NCBI GenBank assembly: GCA_014529385.2
Contig: CM043947.1
Span: 127,998,891-128,062,890, forward strand
Source of the DNA: Adiantum capillus-veneris
Lineage: Eukaryota; Streptophyta; Polypodiopsida; Polypodiales; Pteridaceae
DNA length: 64,000 nt
Direction of reading: 5' to 3'
Made by a program: the position numbers and the translations under genes. This document shows positions 11,017-20,650 of this stretch, in pieces. The notes under the pieces were generated by a model that made no database searches, was not told the DNA's origin, and was given only the letters and a program-made list of their open reading frames with translations. Positions within the stretch are counted from its first letter, which is position 1, and each line of letters opens with the position of its first letter.

Positions 11017-11790
11017 ATGGATCAACAAGAGCAACAAGGCATGCATTTTGATCGAGGTACAATGCAAATGTTTCAAGCATTTGCCATGTTTATGCAACAA
11101 CAACAGGCTGCAGAAAGAAGGGAGGTGTCAGCAACCAAAGCCCTTCAAGCTATTGTGAACAAAATGGACCAATTTGAAGGGAAAGATGTCACAAAGTTTC
11201 TTCATGGTTATGTAAAGGAGATGGAGCTACAACGGGTTCCAGAGGTGGACATGATTCGTAATTTTGAGCTTGTTGTGGTCCCCGAGATTAGAGACCATGT
11301 AAGGGGAATCAGGGAGGAGCATGGAGAAGGTTGGGAGAAATTCAAATTAGCCCTAAAGGAGGAATACTTCATGGAGGACTCTGAAAGGGTTACCAAAAAG
11401 GACCTTCATGGAATGGGTTGCAAAGCCAAAAGAAGGACTTTCCATCACCGAACTATTGAGAGAGTTTGAGCGACGCTATGCTCAACTGTCAGGAACAGAG
11501 CGGGCTACTTTGGATAGTGAAAAGACCGAATTGTTCCTTCAAGCTGCAGGTCATGAGCTCCACAAAAAGATAGAGCTACTCCTTGAAGACAAGAATACAT
11601 AATAGGGTCTAAAGGCTGAGTGGAAAGAGGTTGAAGACGCAGTCTCATTGCTTGCTAAGAGGCAACGTCATAGGGACAAGATGGTGGTGAATGGTACTAC
11701 CTCTCCTCCTAGTACGTCAGAGATTCCACCAAAGCCTACAGTTGTGAGTCCAAAAGTTCATAATTCAATACTTGATAAGCTTGTTAAGGG
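11017..11790 (+). pseudogene. gag (Gypsy element 1), broken
   Basis: Gag forms the virus-like particle of the retrotransposon. Translation opens with MDQQEQQGMHFDRG, a Gln-rich start typical of Gypsy gag. It continues with helical capsid-like text including FEGKDVTKFLHGYVKEMELQ and HGEGWEKFKLALKEEY, which resembles the retrotrans_gag pattern. The frame changes near 11430, then continues through ITELLREFERRYAQLSGTER to two adjacent stops near 11600. The same frame resumes afterwards as AEWKEVEDAVSLLAKRQ and runs to a stop near 11795. It therefore needs one indel and several nonsense changes to explain it and cannot make a full capsid. The chosen ATG is the first one after the primer site. Confidence 0.8.
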
Positions 11791-11822
11791 CATGTGAGAG
11801 ATAAAGTTAAAGCTAACAAGGC

Positions 11823-13397
11823 TTGAAGAAAAATGACAACCCTACAGGACAAAAATCCCAAAGCAAAGAAGGATTTGTGCACAGATGCATATGGTGTGAT
11901 GGCATGGACCATGGCAGAAGGGATTGTGATAGCTTTAGGGATGCCTTAAAAAGAGATCTTGTGTTTTTTAAGGATAGCAAGATCCATCTGCGGGAGACAA
12001 CTATGCCATTAGGAACTAACTTTGGAAAAGGTGGTATGAGGAAGTTAGTGGAGGATATAGCAACTAGTCATGCTATTTTTGCAGTGGAGGCTGCTACCTA
12101 TGGGGTAAAGATAGAGCTTATTCCGAAGAAAGTGTTAAAGTATACTCCAGATGATTTTGAGGAGGTTGATAGCTTGTGGCCATATGCAGTAGCCTTAGCC
12201 GAAAAAGGGAAGGTAACTAAGCAGGTGTTACATGAAGCCGGTGATTGCATACGCCATACAACAGGTTGGGATGACCCTGTGGACTCTTTATCAGTGCATG
12301 CCTATCTTGAAAAATGCTATAACAATGAAGCAATTGTGGAAGAGAAGCGCAGATGTGAGAATGGAGATGCAGGTCCTTCTACTTCAAAGAGGGTTACAAG
12401 AGCTGGTGGAAGAAAGGATCCAGGACCTTCTTATGAGGCTCCACCACATGTGCCTCCTCCTCCTAAGATTCCTATGGAGGAGGCATCTACAGGAAAGAAG
12501 AAAGAGCAAGGAAAAGCTAAAGCAAAAGGCCCTACATACAAACTACAATCTGCCACAAATTTAAAGCAGATATTGGAGGAAAGGATTTTGAATAGCAAAG
12601 TTGAGTTTACCTTGGGTGAGGTTCTTGGCATTGCTAAACGCAAGTTTCATGAAGAAATTATAGATGTCATAAAAAGAAAGAGGCAAACTCTCACTGAGTC
12701 TATTCCTCCACTGTCTGAGGGTGAAGGGGAGTCACTTAAGGCACATGGAATACATGTCCAAGAGAGTGATTGTGATGAAAATGTGGTAGGATGCTACCAG
12801 TCTTCTCAAAGAGATGCACATGCTCGATTTGTAGATGATGATGATGATGATGAAGCCTCCTATAAAAGCCACTTCTCCAAAAGTCATTGGGCAAGAGCTA
12901 CAACAGAAACCTTAGTCAAGGTGGGTGATCTTGAGGAGCCATATGTTGCATTGATAGATCATGGCTCTGAGATCAATCTTATGTCCAAGAGTATTTACAT
13001 GAAGGGTAAGTGGCCGATAGACAGAGACCATGAGTGGATGATTAGAGCTGCAAATAACTCATCAGGAGAGTTGTATGGGGCTTGTCCAAATGTGAAAGTG
13101 ACGATTGGTAATGTGAAGGATGAGAAAAATTTCTTTGTGCAGGAGATGTCTACCTATCCTCTTATCCTTGGGCAGCCATACATCACAGCCGTTTGCATGG
13201 AAACAAAGGTCTTGGATGATGGTTCTGCTTATGCTAGGGTAAAGAGCAGAGATGGGAAGCGAGCTGTGAAAATTTTGACTATGTGTGTGAATCACGAGAG
13301 GAACCGCAATAGTCTTCGTGAGTATCCTCTACCAAAAGCGAACAAAGAGTTCAGAGAGTACAAGGAGACAAGGGGTTTTGGCCATGTACCATTGTGA
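11823..13397 (+). CDS. gag C-terminus and protease segment (524 codons open)
   Basis: This is the longest open frame of the element. Near its start CIWCDGMDHGRRDC is a CX2CX4HX4C zinc knuckle, which binds RNA in gag. The middle is Lys/Glu-rich linker, and LGEVLGIAKRKFHEEIIDVI is a predicted helix. Near 12955 ALIDHGSEINLMS is the retropepsin-like active site, with DHGS where most retroelement proteases have DTG or DSG. A hydrophobic LILGQPYI follows about 75 residues later, as in related proteases. The frame ends at 13397 and coding continues from an overlapping ATGA in another frame. The start given is only the first Met-like codon of the frame, since the natural polyprotein would enter from upstream. 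Confidence 0.8.
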   Translation: MKKNDNPTGQKSQSKEGFVHRCIWCDGMDHGRRDCDSFRDALKRDLVFFKDSKIHLRETTMPLGTNFGKGGMRKLVEDIATSHAIFAVEAATYGVKIELIPKKVLKYTPDDFEEVDSLWPYAVALAEKGKVTKQVLHEAGDCIRHTTGWDDPVDSLSVHAYLEKCYNNEAIVEEKRRCENGDAGPSTSKRVTRAGGRKDPGPSYEAPPHVPPPPKIPMEEASTGKKKEQGKAKAKGPTYKLQSATNLKQILEERILNSKVEFTLGEVLGIAKRKFHEEIIDVIKRKRQTLTESIPPLSEGEGESLKAHGIHVQESDCDENVVGCYQSSQRDAHARFVDDDDDDEASYKSHFSKSHWARATTETLVKVGDLEEPYVALIDHGSEINLMSKSIYMKGKWPIDRDHEWMIRAANNSSGELYGACPNVKVTIGNVKDEKNFFVQEMSTYPLILGQPYITAVCMETKVLDDGSAYARVKSRDGKRAVKILTMCVNHERNRNSLREYPLPKANKEFREYKETRGFGHVPL

Positions 13398-13881
13398 AGC
13401 GGGATTGCAATGGTACAAGAAGAAAAAGATTCTCGCCTGACCCAAAGCGAGAAGAAGCTTTTTCTACAGTTTTCCAGGGATTAACAGAGCATGGGTCAGT
13501 ATGTTTTATGAAGCTTGAGGATATGAAAAGAAGTGCACGACAATATGTATATAGTGTACATAAATACATGAAAGAAAATGGTTTCATAGAGGATATTGAA
13601 CACATTTCAGGTTTCTTTGAACAAGTTTCTCATGTAGATACTATGCTTGAGATTGAGGCTATAATTCTAGCATGCAAGATGGAACCCACATTGTGGAAGA
13701 ATGCTCTATGGAAATATATGATGTGATTGAGGCTTTTGAAGATAAAAAAGATTTCAATGCTAATGAAGGACGGGAAGTGCGTGCGGAGACCAAGTACAAA
13801 ATGGTGGCAAAGAAAGTGAGACCAGTGGCCTTACCTTTACCATCAGATTGCAGGAAAAGGCTAGAGCAAGCTTCTTCGTAG
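13394..13881 (+). pseudogene. Protease-RT linker of Gypsy element 1, frameshifted
   Basis: Two overlapping frames (13394-13726, then 13672-13881) encode the region between protease and reverse transcriptase. The first begins KRDCNGTRRKRFSPDPKREE. The second ends near VRPVALPLPSDCRKR, which resembles the run-in to reverse transcriptase. No catalytic motif is present. It is included because it connects the two domains and shows another frame change near 13700. Confidence 0.55.
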
Positions 13882-14067
13882 CCAAGTCTCAAGGATCCAA
13901 AAAGAACTGAACACAAGTTCACAATGGAATCCCTAAAAGAGATAAAAGTTGGTTGTGAAGAATTTTAACAGAAGAAGAGTTTTAAAGAAATCCTTTCAAG
14001 ACATGGTAAGGCTTTTGCTTTCCAGCCACATGAGATAGGGTGTGTTGATCCTAATGTTGTTGCACCT

Positions 14068-14861
14068 ATGGTGATCTTCACTATCCCTCACGTACCTTGG
14101 AATCTATGCCCAGTTCCAGTTCCAAAAGCAGATTTGTCAAATTTAATAGAACTACTCAATGAAAAGATTAGCATGGGTATCTTGGAGCCTTCTTGTGCGC
14201 CAAATTCAAACAGGTGGTTCACTGTGCCAAAGAAGAATGGAGCTTTGCTGAGTTCATACAAGATATGCAACCTGTAAACAAGGTTAGTATCAGGAATGTG
14301 GGTACAGGACCTAGAGTGGATGAATTTACAGAGGCGTTTGCAGGAAGGTCAATTTACTCAATGGGAGATCTCTATTCAGCGTACGATCAATTTCAACTAG
14401 ATATTGAGAGTAGAGATCTGACAACTATGAAAACACCTTTGGGACTGGTAAGGATGTGTACCTTACCTCCAGGAGAAACAAATTCAGTTGCACATATGAT
14501 GAATGGGATGAACAAGGTTCTACGTGACTTCATACCTCAAATCACAATGCCATTTCTTGATGATGTGCCCATCAAAGGATGTGAAGACAAAGATAAAGAT
14601 GAAGCTATGGATTCAAGGGGGTGCCGTAAGTTTGTTGCAGAGCATATCGAAGATTGTGAGAAGATTTTGTCAAAGCTGGAAGAAATTAACCTTACCCTGT
14701 CCGGGCAAAAATCTGTATTTGGTGTTAATGAAGTGTTGATTGTGGGGCATATGCGTGGTCCTTATGGTAGAAGGCGTTGTCCAAAAAAGATGGATGCAAT
14801 CAAAAACATGAAAGAAACATGTACAACTATAACTGAAGTTCGAAGATTTCTTGGTGCATAA
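14068..14861 (+). pseudogene. Reverse transcriptase (Gypsy element 1), frameshifted
   Basis: Reverse transcriptase copies the element RNA into DNA. The N-terminal part (PVPVPKADLSNLIELLNEKI, then NSNRWFTVPKKNG) is in one frame to about 14240. The rest is in the next frame: FIQDMQPVNKVSIRN, FAGRSIYSMGDLYSAYDQFQ, RDLTTMKTPLGLVRM and the catalytic box FLDDVPIKG near 14560. The usual plant box is YIDD or YLDD, so Phe replaces Tyr. The thumb region ends at RRFLGA, as in other Gypsy elements, followed by a stop. A frame change near 14230 prevents a full-length product. Confidence 0.9.
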
Positions 14862-14923
14862 CTTATGTCTTCTATCTTATTTGGATACCACATTATGCAC
14901 ATGTAGCAGATCCCCTTTATAGG

Positions 14924-15589
14924 TTGTTGAGAAAGAATCAAAAGTTTCGATGGAAAGAAGAGCACACAAAAGCCATGAGAAAGCTAAAGAATCTACTTCT
15001 TTCATCGCCAACCTTGAGAAAGGTAGACTATGCATGTGAGAGACCTGTCATTGTGACAGTGGACACGAGTCCTATAGGGATAGGATGGGCAGTAGGGCAA
15101 GATGATGATGAAGGAAAAAGGTATGTGGTGAGATTTAGAGCCAAGATTCTCAGTTCTCGCCAACGCGATTATGCACAAGTAAAAAGGAAACTATGGGGGG
15201 TGGTTACAACATTGAGGTGTGACAAGGAGTACTTGATAGGGGCATCAGTGGTTGTGGAAACTGATTGTTTGCCTCTTCTTGGAATGATCACAAACTGTTC
15301 GACTCATGATATTGCAATGCTGCAATGGATAGCCTACATAAAGTCCTTGAATCCTGAGTTCAAGCATATTGCAGGGAAAGACAATCCAATGGAAGATATG
15401 CTATCTAGGGCAAGGTATGAAGATGAACAGGACATGATTATTGAGAGAGATGATGTTGGCACAAAGTTTTACACTATTGCTCATGCAAAGAGTAGTCATG
15501 CATGTTTTGTGTCTTCACTTGGGTCCTTTTCAGAGGAACTATATGAGGATGAATGGCTCTTGATAGGTCGCTACTTAAGTACTCTATAG
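14924..15589 (+). CDS. RNase H segment (Gypsy element 1)
   Basis: RNase H removes the RNA strand during reverse transcription. The open frame starts after the RT thumb with FRWKEEHTKAMRKLKNLL. It contains VIVTVDTSPIGIGWAVGQ (first Asp), SSRQRDYAQVKRKLWGVV (Glu) and VVVETDCLPLLGM (second Asp). It ends with KHIAGKDNPMEDMLSR, the typical end of the Gypsy domain. A single TAG at the end of the frame separates it from integrase in the same frame. The domain itself looks complete. Confidence 0.85.
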   Translation: MLRKNQKFRWKEEHTKAMRKLKNLLLSSPTLRKVDYACERPVIVTVDTSPIGIGWAVGQDDDEGKRYVVRFRAKILSSRQRDYAQVKRKLWGVVTTLRCDKEYLIGASVVVETDCLPLLGMITNCSTHDIAMLQWIAYIKSLNPEFKHIAGKDNPMEDMLSRARYEDEQDMIIERDDVGTKFYTIAHAKSSHACFVSSLGSFSEELYEDEWLLIGRYLSTL

Positions 15590-15592
15590 AAG

Positions 15593-16911
15593 CAAGATGA
15601 TTGGACTCAGCAAGAATTTAAGAGGATAAGAAGAAAAGCATATGGATACTTCTTGAGGGATGGCTACTTATGGAAGCATCCAAAACGAAGAGATGGAACA
15701 CCATTTCGTGTAGTATGCGATAAGGTTACTCAGCAACAAATCATCAAGGAGCTCCATGAAAGTTTATGGGCGGGACATCGAGGTGTATGGGCAACATTTG
15801 CCAAAGTAAAAGAAAGGTATTGGTGGAAAGGGATGTATAAGGATGTGGTTGAGTTTGTGGAGTCTTGTGTGACATGCCAAACATATTCAAATGTACGGCA
15901 TCATGATGGACTACATCCTACTTATCCATTAGCCATGCATTACAAATGGGTTGTGGATTTGGTTGCAATGCCTTTGGGACTTTGGCAAATGAGGTATTTG
16001 GTGCTTGCAAGAGAAGATTTGTCTAATCAAGTTGAAGGGCGTGCCTTGAGGACAAAGAGTACACAAGCTGTTTGTAAATTTCTTCTTGAAGATGTGATCT
16101 CTCGCTATGGGTGTGTGGGAAAGATAACTGCAGATAGAGGAGAATTGGATGCTGATGAAGCAAGGTAATTATTCTCTAGAATGGGCATCAAACTAGCTTT
16201 AACTTGCGCTTATAACCCAGTGGGAAATGGCAAAAGTGAAAGAGGACATCCTCCAATAATCAAATCTTTATCTAAGGCTTGTGAAGGTAAGCTTGGAGAG
16301 TGGGGTTACTGCCATTTGCATTGTGGGGTGACCGTACAACACATAGTTCAGTCACTGGCTATATGCTTGTTGAATTGATGTATGGTCAAAAACCTGTGAT
16401 GCCAATTGAAGATGTAGTTCTTACATGGAATGTATTGCCATGGGAAGATGGAATGAGTAGAGAAGACCTTCTTGCATTGCGCATACGGCAACTAGAAAGA
16501 AGGCCTGAAGACATTGAGCTTGCAAATGCTCCACTAAAGAATGCAAGGTTGAAAAACAAAGATAGAGTTGACAAGATGCATAGGCTCAGACCGAAAGACA
16601 TTGAAGAAGGTGATTGGGTGTTGGTGTACGATAGTAGCCTTGAAAACCCGTACTCTATAATAAGGAATCTTGCAAAGAGATGGTTTGGTCCTTATGTTGT
16701 CAAACATGTGCCTGGCAATGCAACTTACACCTTGCGTGAACTGGATGGGATAGAACTGAAAATTCCCATTACAGGTAAAAGAATTAAATTATTCAAAAGA
16801 AGAGGGGATTTCGATCCACTTGATGCACAACCAAGTGAAGAGGATGATGAAGCCAACTATATGCAAACTGAGGATGAAAGTGAGAATATGGCGTTTGACC
16901 ATGAGTTTTAA
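15593..16911 (+). pseudogene. Integrase (Gypsy element 1), frameshifted
   Basis: Integrase inserts the DNA copy. The N-terminal zinc-binding part is clear: LHESLWAGHRGVWATFAKVK supplies the two His and VESCVTCQTYS the two Cys. In the core, VVDLVAMPLG carries the first Asp, KITADRGELDAD the second and GNGKSERGHPP the catalytic Glu. A stop lies near 16166 and a frame change near 16310. The C-terminal frame (16300-16911) includes EEGDWVLVYDSSLE and RWFGPYVVKHVPGNATYTL, the GPY/F-type region of Gypsy integrases. No chromodomain is seen after it. The protein ends in an acidic tail at 16911. Confidence 0.88.
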
Positions 16912-16957
16912 TGCTCTACAATGTTGTCCTGGCACATACCAAAGGATGTGCAGGTTC

Positions 16958-16969
16958 AGAGGGGGTGGA
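16958..16969 (+). other. Polypurine tract of Gypsy element 1
   Basis: AGAGGGGGTGGA lies directly before the 3' LTR, where plus-strand DNA synthesis is primed. It contains a single T. Confidence 0.8.
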
Positions 16970-17655
16970 TGTCGTGCCGTGGCACGTACATAGTGTGAAA
17001 TAAAACATTCACCTCAATCTTGAAACTTCTCGATGTATGCAAATAAAAGCAATCATGTACATATTATGATATATGTTGAAGCGTCTACTGCGGTGATTAT
17101 CATGTACATACCTATCCGGGGAGTCGTGGCCCTGGATGTGGCACATTTGCATGCTTTTCCACTTGATAAGATGTTTAATTTGGTTTTACAATGTATATAT
17201 TCCAAGTGTTTTATGGTGGCACACTCATCTCGCCTATAAAGATTGATGCAGACAAAAATTACCAAAAATAGCAGCTAGCACGCGCCGTTGCAGAATTGCA
17301 TGGAAAGTGACCTAAAATGGTATATTGATGGAAAATGATGCTTATCTATGATTTTTATGCTTTTGCAAATGATCCCACCAATTTAGGGATTTTTTGGAGT
17401 CCGTTTGGGATTTTTTGCATAAAAAATAGCATTTTTTGGGTAAAAAATGAGCTGAAAATGACCTAGTTTTGGTCCAAAGTGGCAAAATGGCCCAAACATT
17501 GCTGTCACGAACGCTCTTAGATTCTCTATCACCCTTAGAAAGAGGGTTGGTGATTCTCCACAAACGCTTTCTCGCAAAGGGTTTGTGACTCTCATCACGA
17601 ACTCTCACAGCTAGAGGTTCTGCACCTTCCCAGCTAGACCACACAGTTTCTAACA
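16970..17655 (+). repeat. 3' LTR of Gypsy element 1 (686 bp, internally deleted)
   Basis: It begins and ends like the 5' LTR but lacks about 520 bp of the interior. The two sides join near 17497-17505. Substitutions elsewhere support an old element. Confidence 0.9.
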
Positions 17656-17984
17656 ACGTTCCTAAGCATCTACAAAATAAAATGAACTATTTAATCCTTC
17701 TATGTGCTCTCTTTGACTGCCGCGCACTGGACAACATGTGCTGAAACCTCACGGCCATTCCACGGTCGACGACCTTGCTTCATAAAAAGTCACTGGCCGA
17801 TGGCCGGCTCGAGCCTTTGTGCCCAAGATTGCCGGGGCCGGCCATGGTATATTCCACAACATCATTTGGTCGCCGCTAACTGGCCACACGGCTAGAGGTG
17901 CTAGTGCTATCTGTGTGTGCGCAGTGTTGGCAGCCAGTGTACACTCGTTAAATGATTGCTAGAGGTAGGAGAGAGTGCCATGTG
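17656..17984. other. Intergenic, nothing recognised
   Basis: GC-richer than its surroundings, with short GGCCGG palindromes near 17790-17850. No gene, repeat family or RNA was recognised. Confidence 0.6.
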
Positions 17985-18382
17985 TTAGGTGAGGCCTTCA
18001 ATTGCCTCTCCCTCTCTCTTTGCATAAGATTTTCTACCTCACTGAGAACGCTGGCTGCAGGGCACAATGATCGCATTGAAGAGACATCGACACGTGTCCC
18101 AGGGAGGGAGACAAAATCCCTTCCCCTTTTATAATAGAATAGATAGATTGTTAGGTGGGGTCTTTGACCGCCTCTCCCTCTCTCTTTGCAGAAGATTTTC
18201 TCCCTCACTGAGCATGCTGGCTATAGGGTACACCGATCGGATTGAAGAGACATTGACACGTGTCTGCGGGAGGGAGCAGGGCACACCGACCGGATTGAAG
18301 AGACATCGACACGTGTCAAGGGGAGGGAGCCGGAATCCCTCCCCCTTTAATAAAAGTATAGATAGGTGGGGCCTTTGACTGC

Positions 18383-18414
<32 letters not shown>

Positions 18415-18535
18415 GAAGCTTTTCTCCCTCATTGAGCACGTTGACTGCAGGGCACACTGACCGGATTGAAGAGACATCGACGCGTGTCTGGGGAAGGGAG
18501 CCGGAATCCCTCCCCCTTTTATAATAGTATAGATT
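17985..18535. repeat. Tandem repeat of about 170-210 bp with G-box palindromes
   Basis: Three units start near GGCCTTTGACTGCCTCTC or its variants (about 17992, 18158 and 18370). Each carries a CT run, TTTTCTCCCTCACTGAG, GGATTGAAGAGACATCGACA and TCCCTCCCCCTTTTATAATA. The middle unit has an extra internal copy of the GAAGAGACATCGACACGTGT part. Several copies contain CACGTG, the plant G-box core. The array is otherwise non-coding. Confidence 0.88.
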
Positions 18536-18780
18536 GTATCATGAGTTAATATATGGTGACAACCAATGATGACAATGATTACTTTGTTTTGTGTATTGTT
18601 TTGACGTTCATGGAGATTTTTTGGTCTTTGTAAAGTTGTGTTTTGAAATGTGTTTTCCTAAGAGATAATTTGTTTGGTCTCGGATGGTTTTTATTAATTA
18701 TTGCATTTCATCTTTCATCCCGTAGCATTGAAGTTTTAATCTTTAAAGAAATGATTATTTTTATGTCATTTCATCTTTCA

Positions 18781-19472
18781 TTTACTATTCGCTCGCACAA
18801 GAGAACAAGCAACACCAACAAGCTAAGAAGGCCTACGAGCGACTCAAAGCTCTCGCACATGGCATGACTGCCCACAAAGCAACTAGAACAACATGCAGAC
18901 TCTCCAAATGTGCAAATCCCACTCATGCCCAGTTCAACGATATAAATAAATAGGTCACAAAGGAGATGATTAAACAGGTATGGCCGTTGCTAGAAGGTGA
19001 GATTAAGAAGGAAAGATGGAAGGTGTCACAGTGCGAGAGTGATGTCATCAGACAAAGTGCCAAGTGAATCTTCCTAAAGGTGTACGGCCATCCTCTCCAC
19101 AACGCAGACGCACCACTCTACTTTGCCAAAATGCTTTATCACCATTTTATCCTAGAAAGGCCAATGGACTGCGCATCCAAAAATTTCATTGTCAACACTT
19201 ACGACATACGTGAGGAGACAGTGACGTTCACAAGACAAGATCTTGATCTAATGGGCAAAGGGGTTGGACTAGAGCTGAGCAAGGTTGAAGAAAGTTTGGG
19301 GGTGAAGCTCGCAGATAAAGAAAAAGAGGCAGTTAGACTATTGCACGCACACACTCCTCCCCCAACAAATACAAGAGTTGAAGCTCAACTCACTAAGCTG
19401 AGTCAAGATGTGCAAGGTTTGACTCAATGTCTAAACCTTCTCTGCCAAGGCAATGATATCTCCCTTTTTTGA
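18781..19472 (+). pseudogene. Unknown ORF with coiled-coil-like text, interrupted
   Basis: I do not recognise a family. One frame runs from about 18800 with AKKAYERLKALAHGMTAHKA and continues through two stops (near 18950 and 19066). It then stays open from 19080 to 19472. The open part contains HHFILERPMDCASKNFIV and a C-terminal helix (EAQLTKLSQDVQGLTQCLNL) that could form a coiled coil. It ends in TTTTTTGA. The next frame continues immediately with a RING finger, so one indel in the T run may have split a single protein. It might be a retroelement or transposon accessory protein, but that is a guess. Confidence 0.4.
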
Positions 19473-19666
19473 TACATCCTGAGCTTGTGGGGATATCAAA
19501 TGTGGCTACCAGCTCCTCCACCAACCATTGTTCTATTTGCTACAAAGTATTCGACGGTTGGAGAGGCCATTATATGTTGCCATGTGGACACTATTATCAT
19601 CTTATCTGCTTGGTGAGAAAAATGCAAAACGTGTCCACATGCGCATTGTGCGGTAGCAATAATTGA
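19469..19666 (+). pseudogene. RING-H2-type zinc finger fragment
   Basis: RING fingers usually act as E3 ubiquitin ligase domains. The 65-residue segment shows C-X2-C (CSIC), X14, C-X-H-X2-H-X2-C (CGHYYHLIC), X10 and C-X2-C (CALC), which are all eight metal ligands of a RING-H2 finger. There is no ATG at the start. The frame opens directly where the upstream ORF stops, at a six-T run, which points to a frameshifted C-terminus of that ORF. No transmembrane segment is seen. The spacing is good enough for a confident domain call, but whether it is expressed is unknown. Confidence 0.7.
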
Positions 19667-19849
19667 TGAAGGCTTGTATAAAATGCTTGGCATGGCCAGT
19701 GAATACAAACCATTGTGATCTAGAGAGGGGACTCCTAGTGTGCTTCAAAATCTCTTGCAATACAAAAACTACTTGTACTCTTTCACTCAAATGACATTCT
19801 ATATACAAAACAATATTACAAACATCAAATGTGACTAAAATTAGTTGTG

Positions 19850-20650
19850 CTCTTCTTCTTCTATCGGGTCTTTATTTTCCACTATTCTTTGAGTGTCTAC
19901 TTTGTTGCATGCTTGATTGAACTTGTCTAAGTCAATATTAAGATTCTTCTCTATCTCAAGCTATGTGCACAGCGTAGGCCCAACGTCGAAGTCTATGTCT
20001 TCTACAACCTCACAATCGTACATCCATTTGGGCATATCTTATTCATATTCTTCACTTTCAATATGCCGTAGAATTTTTTCATTGCAGTACATGTAAACAA
20101 GTTTATCTGCTCGATCTGTAAGAAATCGATTGCGAGAATTATTGTGAATGTATTGTACGTGCTCCAATTTCTTTATGAGCTTGAATTGAAAGAATACTGA
20201 CTTAAAACCTGCATCACAAGATTACGCAACAATGTGTAGTGTTCTCCACCATTCATCATCCAACATTTCTATGCAGGCTGCTAGTCTGTCATTTGTTGAA
20301 CAATGGAGTTTGCAAATAGACCTTCTTTCAATCGAAAGGAGGGACATTTCCTTTATGCATTTTACTCGATTGTCAGCATTGGCATAGAAAGTGTTTACCA
20401 CTTTGTAAAAATCATGAATCACTTCAACATTGGACATTAAGTCCATACTCCAATATTCAGGATCTAACATGTAAGAATCAGTGTGTAGTGGTGTATGTGC
20501 TCCAATCCATCTAGCATGAAAGTACTTCAAGAGGATTTTCCTTTGTCAAGACAAGAGAATGGAACACGCCAATGCTTTTCCACCATCGAATGCTCTAATT
20601 TTTTAGGACACTCCAAACTCCTTTGGACAACCCACCATTGCATCCATACT
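19850..20650 (-). pseudogene. hAT-like transposase C-terminal remnant
   Basis: hAT transposases move DNA through a RNase H-like fold. On the minus strand, AFDGGKALACSILLSRQRKI near 20590 leads into a readable stretch at 20530-20222. That stretch has HTPLHTDSYMLDPEYWS and VVNTFYANADNRVKCIKEM, which resembles the PLHAAAYLLNP-type text of DUF659-linked hAT proteins. Further on (about 20160-20080), RNRFLTDRADKLVYMYCNEK matches the NRL...LVYVHYN motif near the C-terminus. Stops and frame changes separate the pieces, and the N-terminal BED finger is absent. No terminal repeats were found. Confidence 0.65.

Larger units (their letters stand above)
9730..17655 (+). mobile_element. Ty3/Gypsy LTR retrotransposon (old, inactive)
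   Basis: Two related direct repeats starting TGTCGTGCCGTGGCACGTAC and ending ACA bound a gag-pol region on the + strand. Domain order is gag, zinc knuckle, protease, reverse transcriptase, RNase H, integrase, which is the Gypsy order. A polypurine tract abuts the 3' LTR. Coding is broken by at least six frame changes and several stops. Flanking five-base strings are similar (ACGCT on the left, ACGTT on the right) but shift by a base from the TG boundary, so a target duplication is not certain. Protein wording such as CIWCDGMDHGRRDC and FLDDVPIKG is unlike the chromovirus, Athila and Tat text I know best, so the lineage is left open. Confidence 0.92.
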
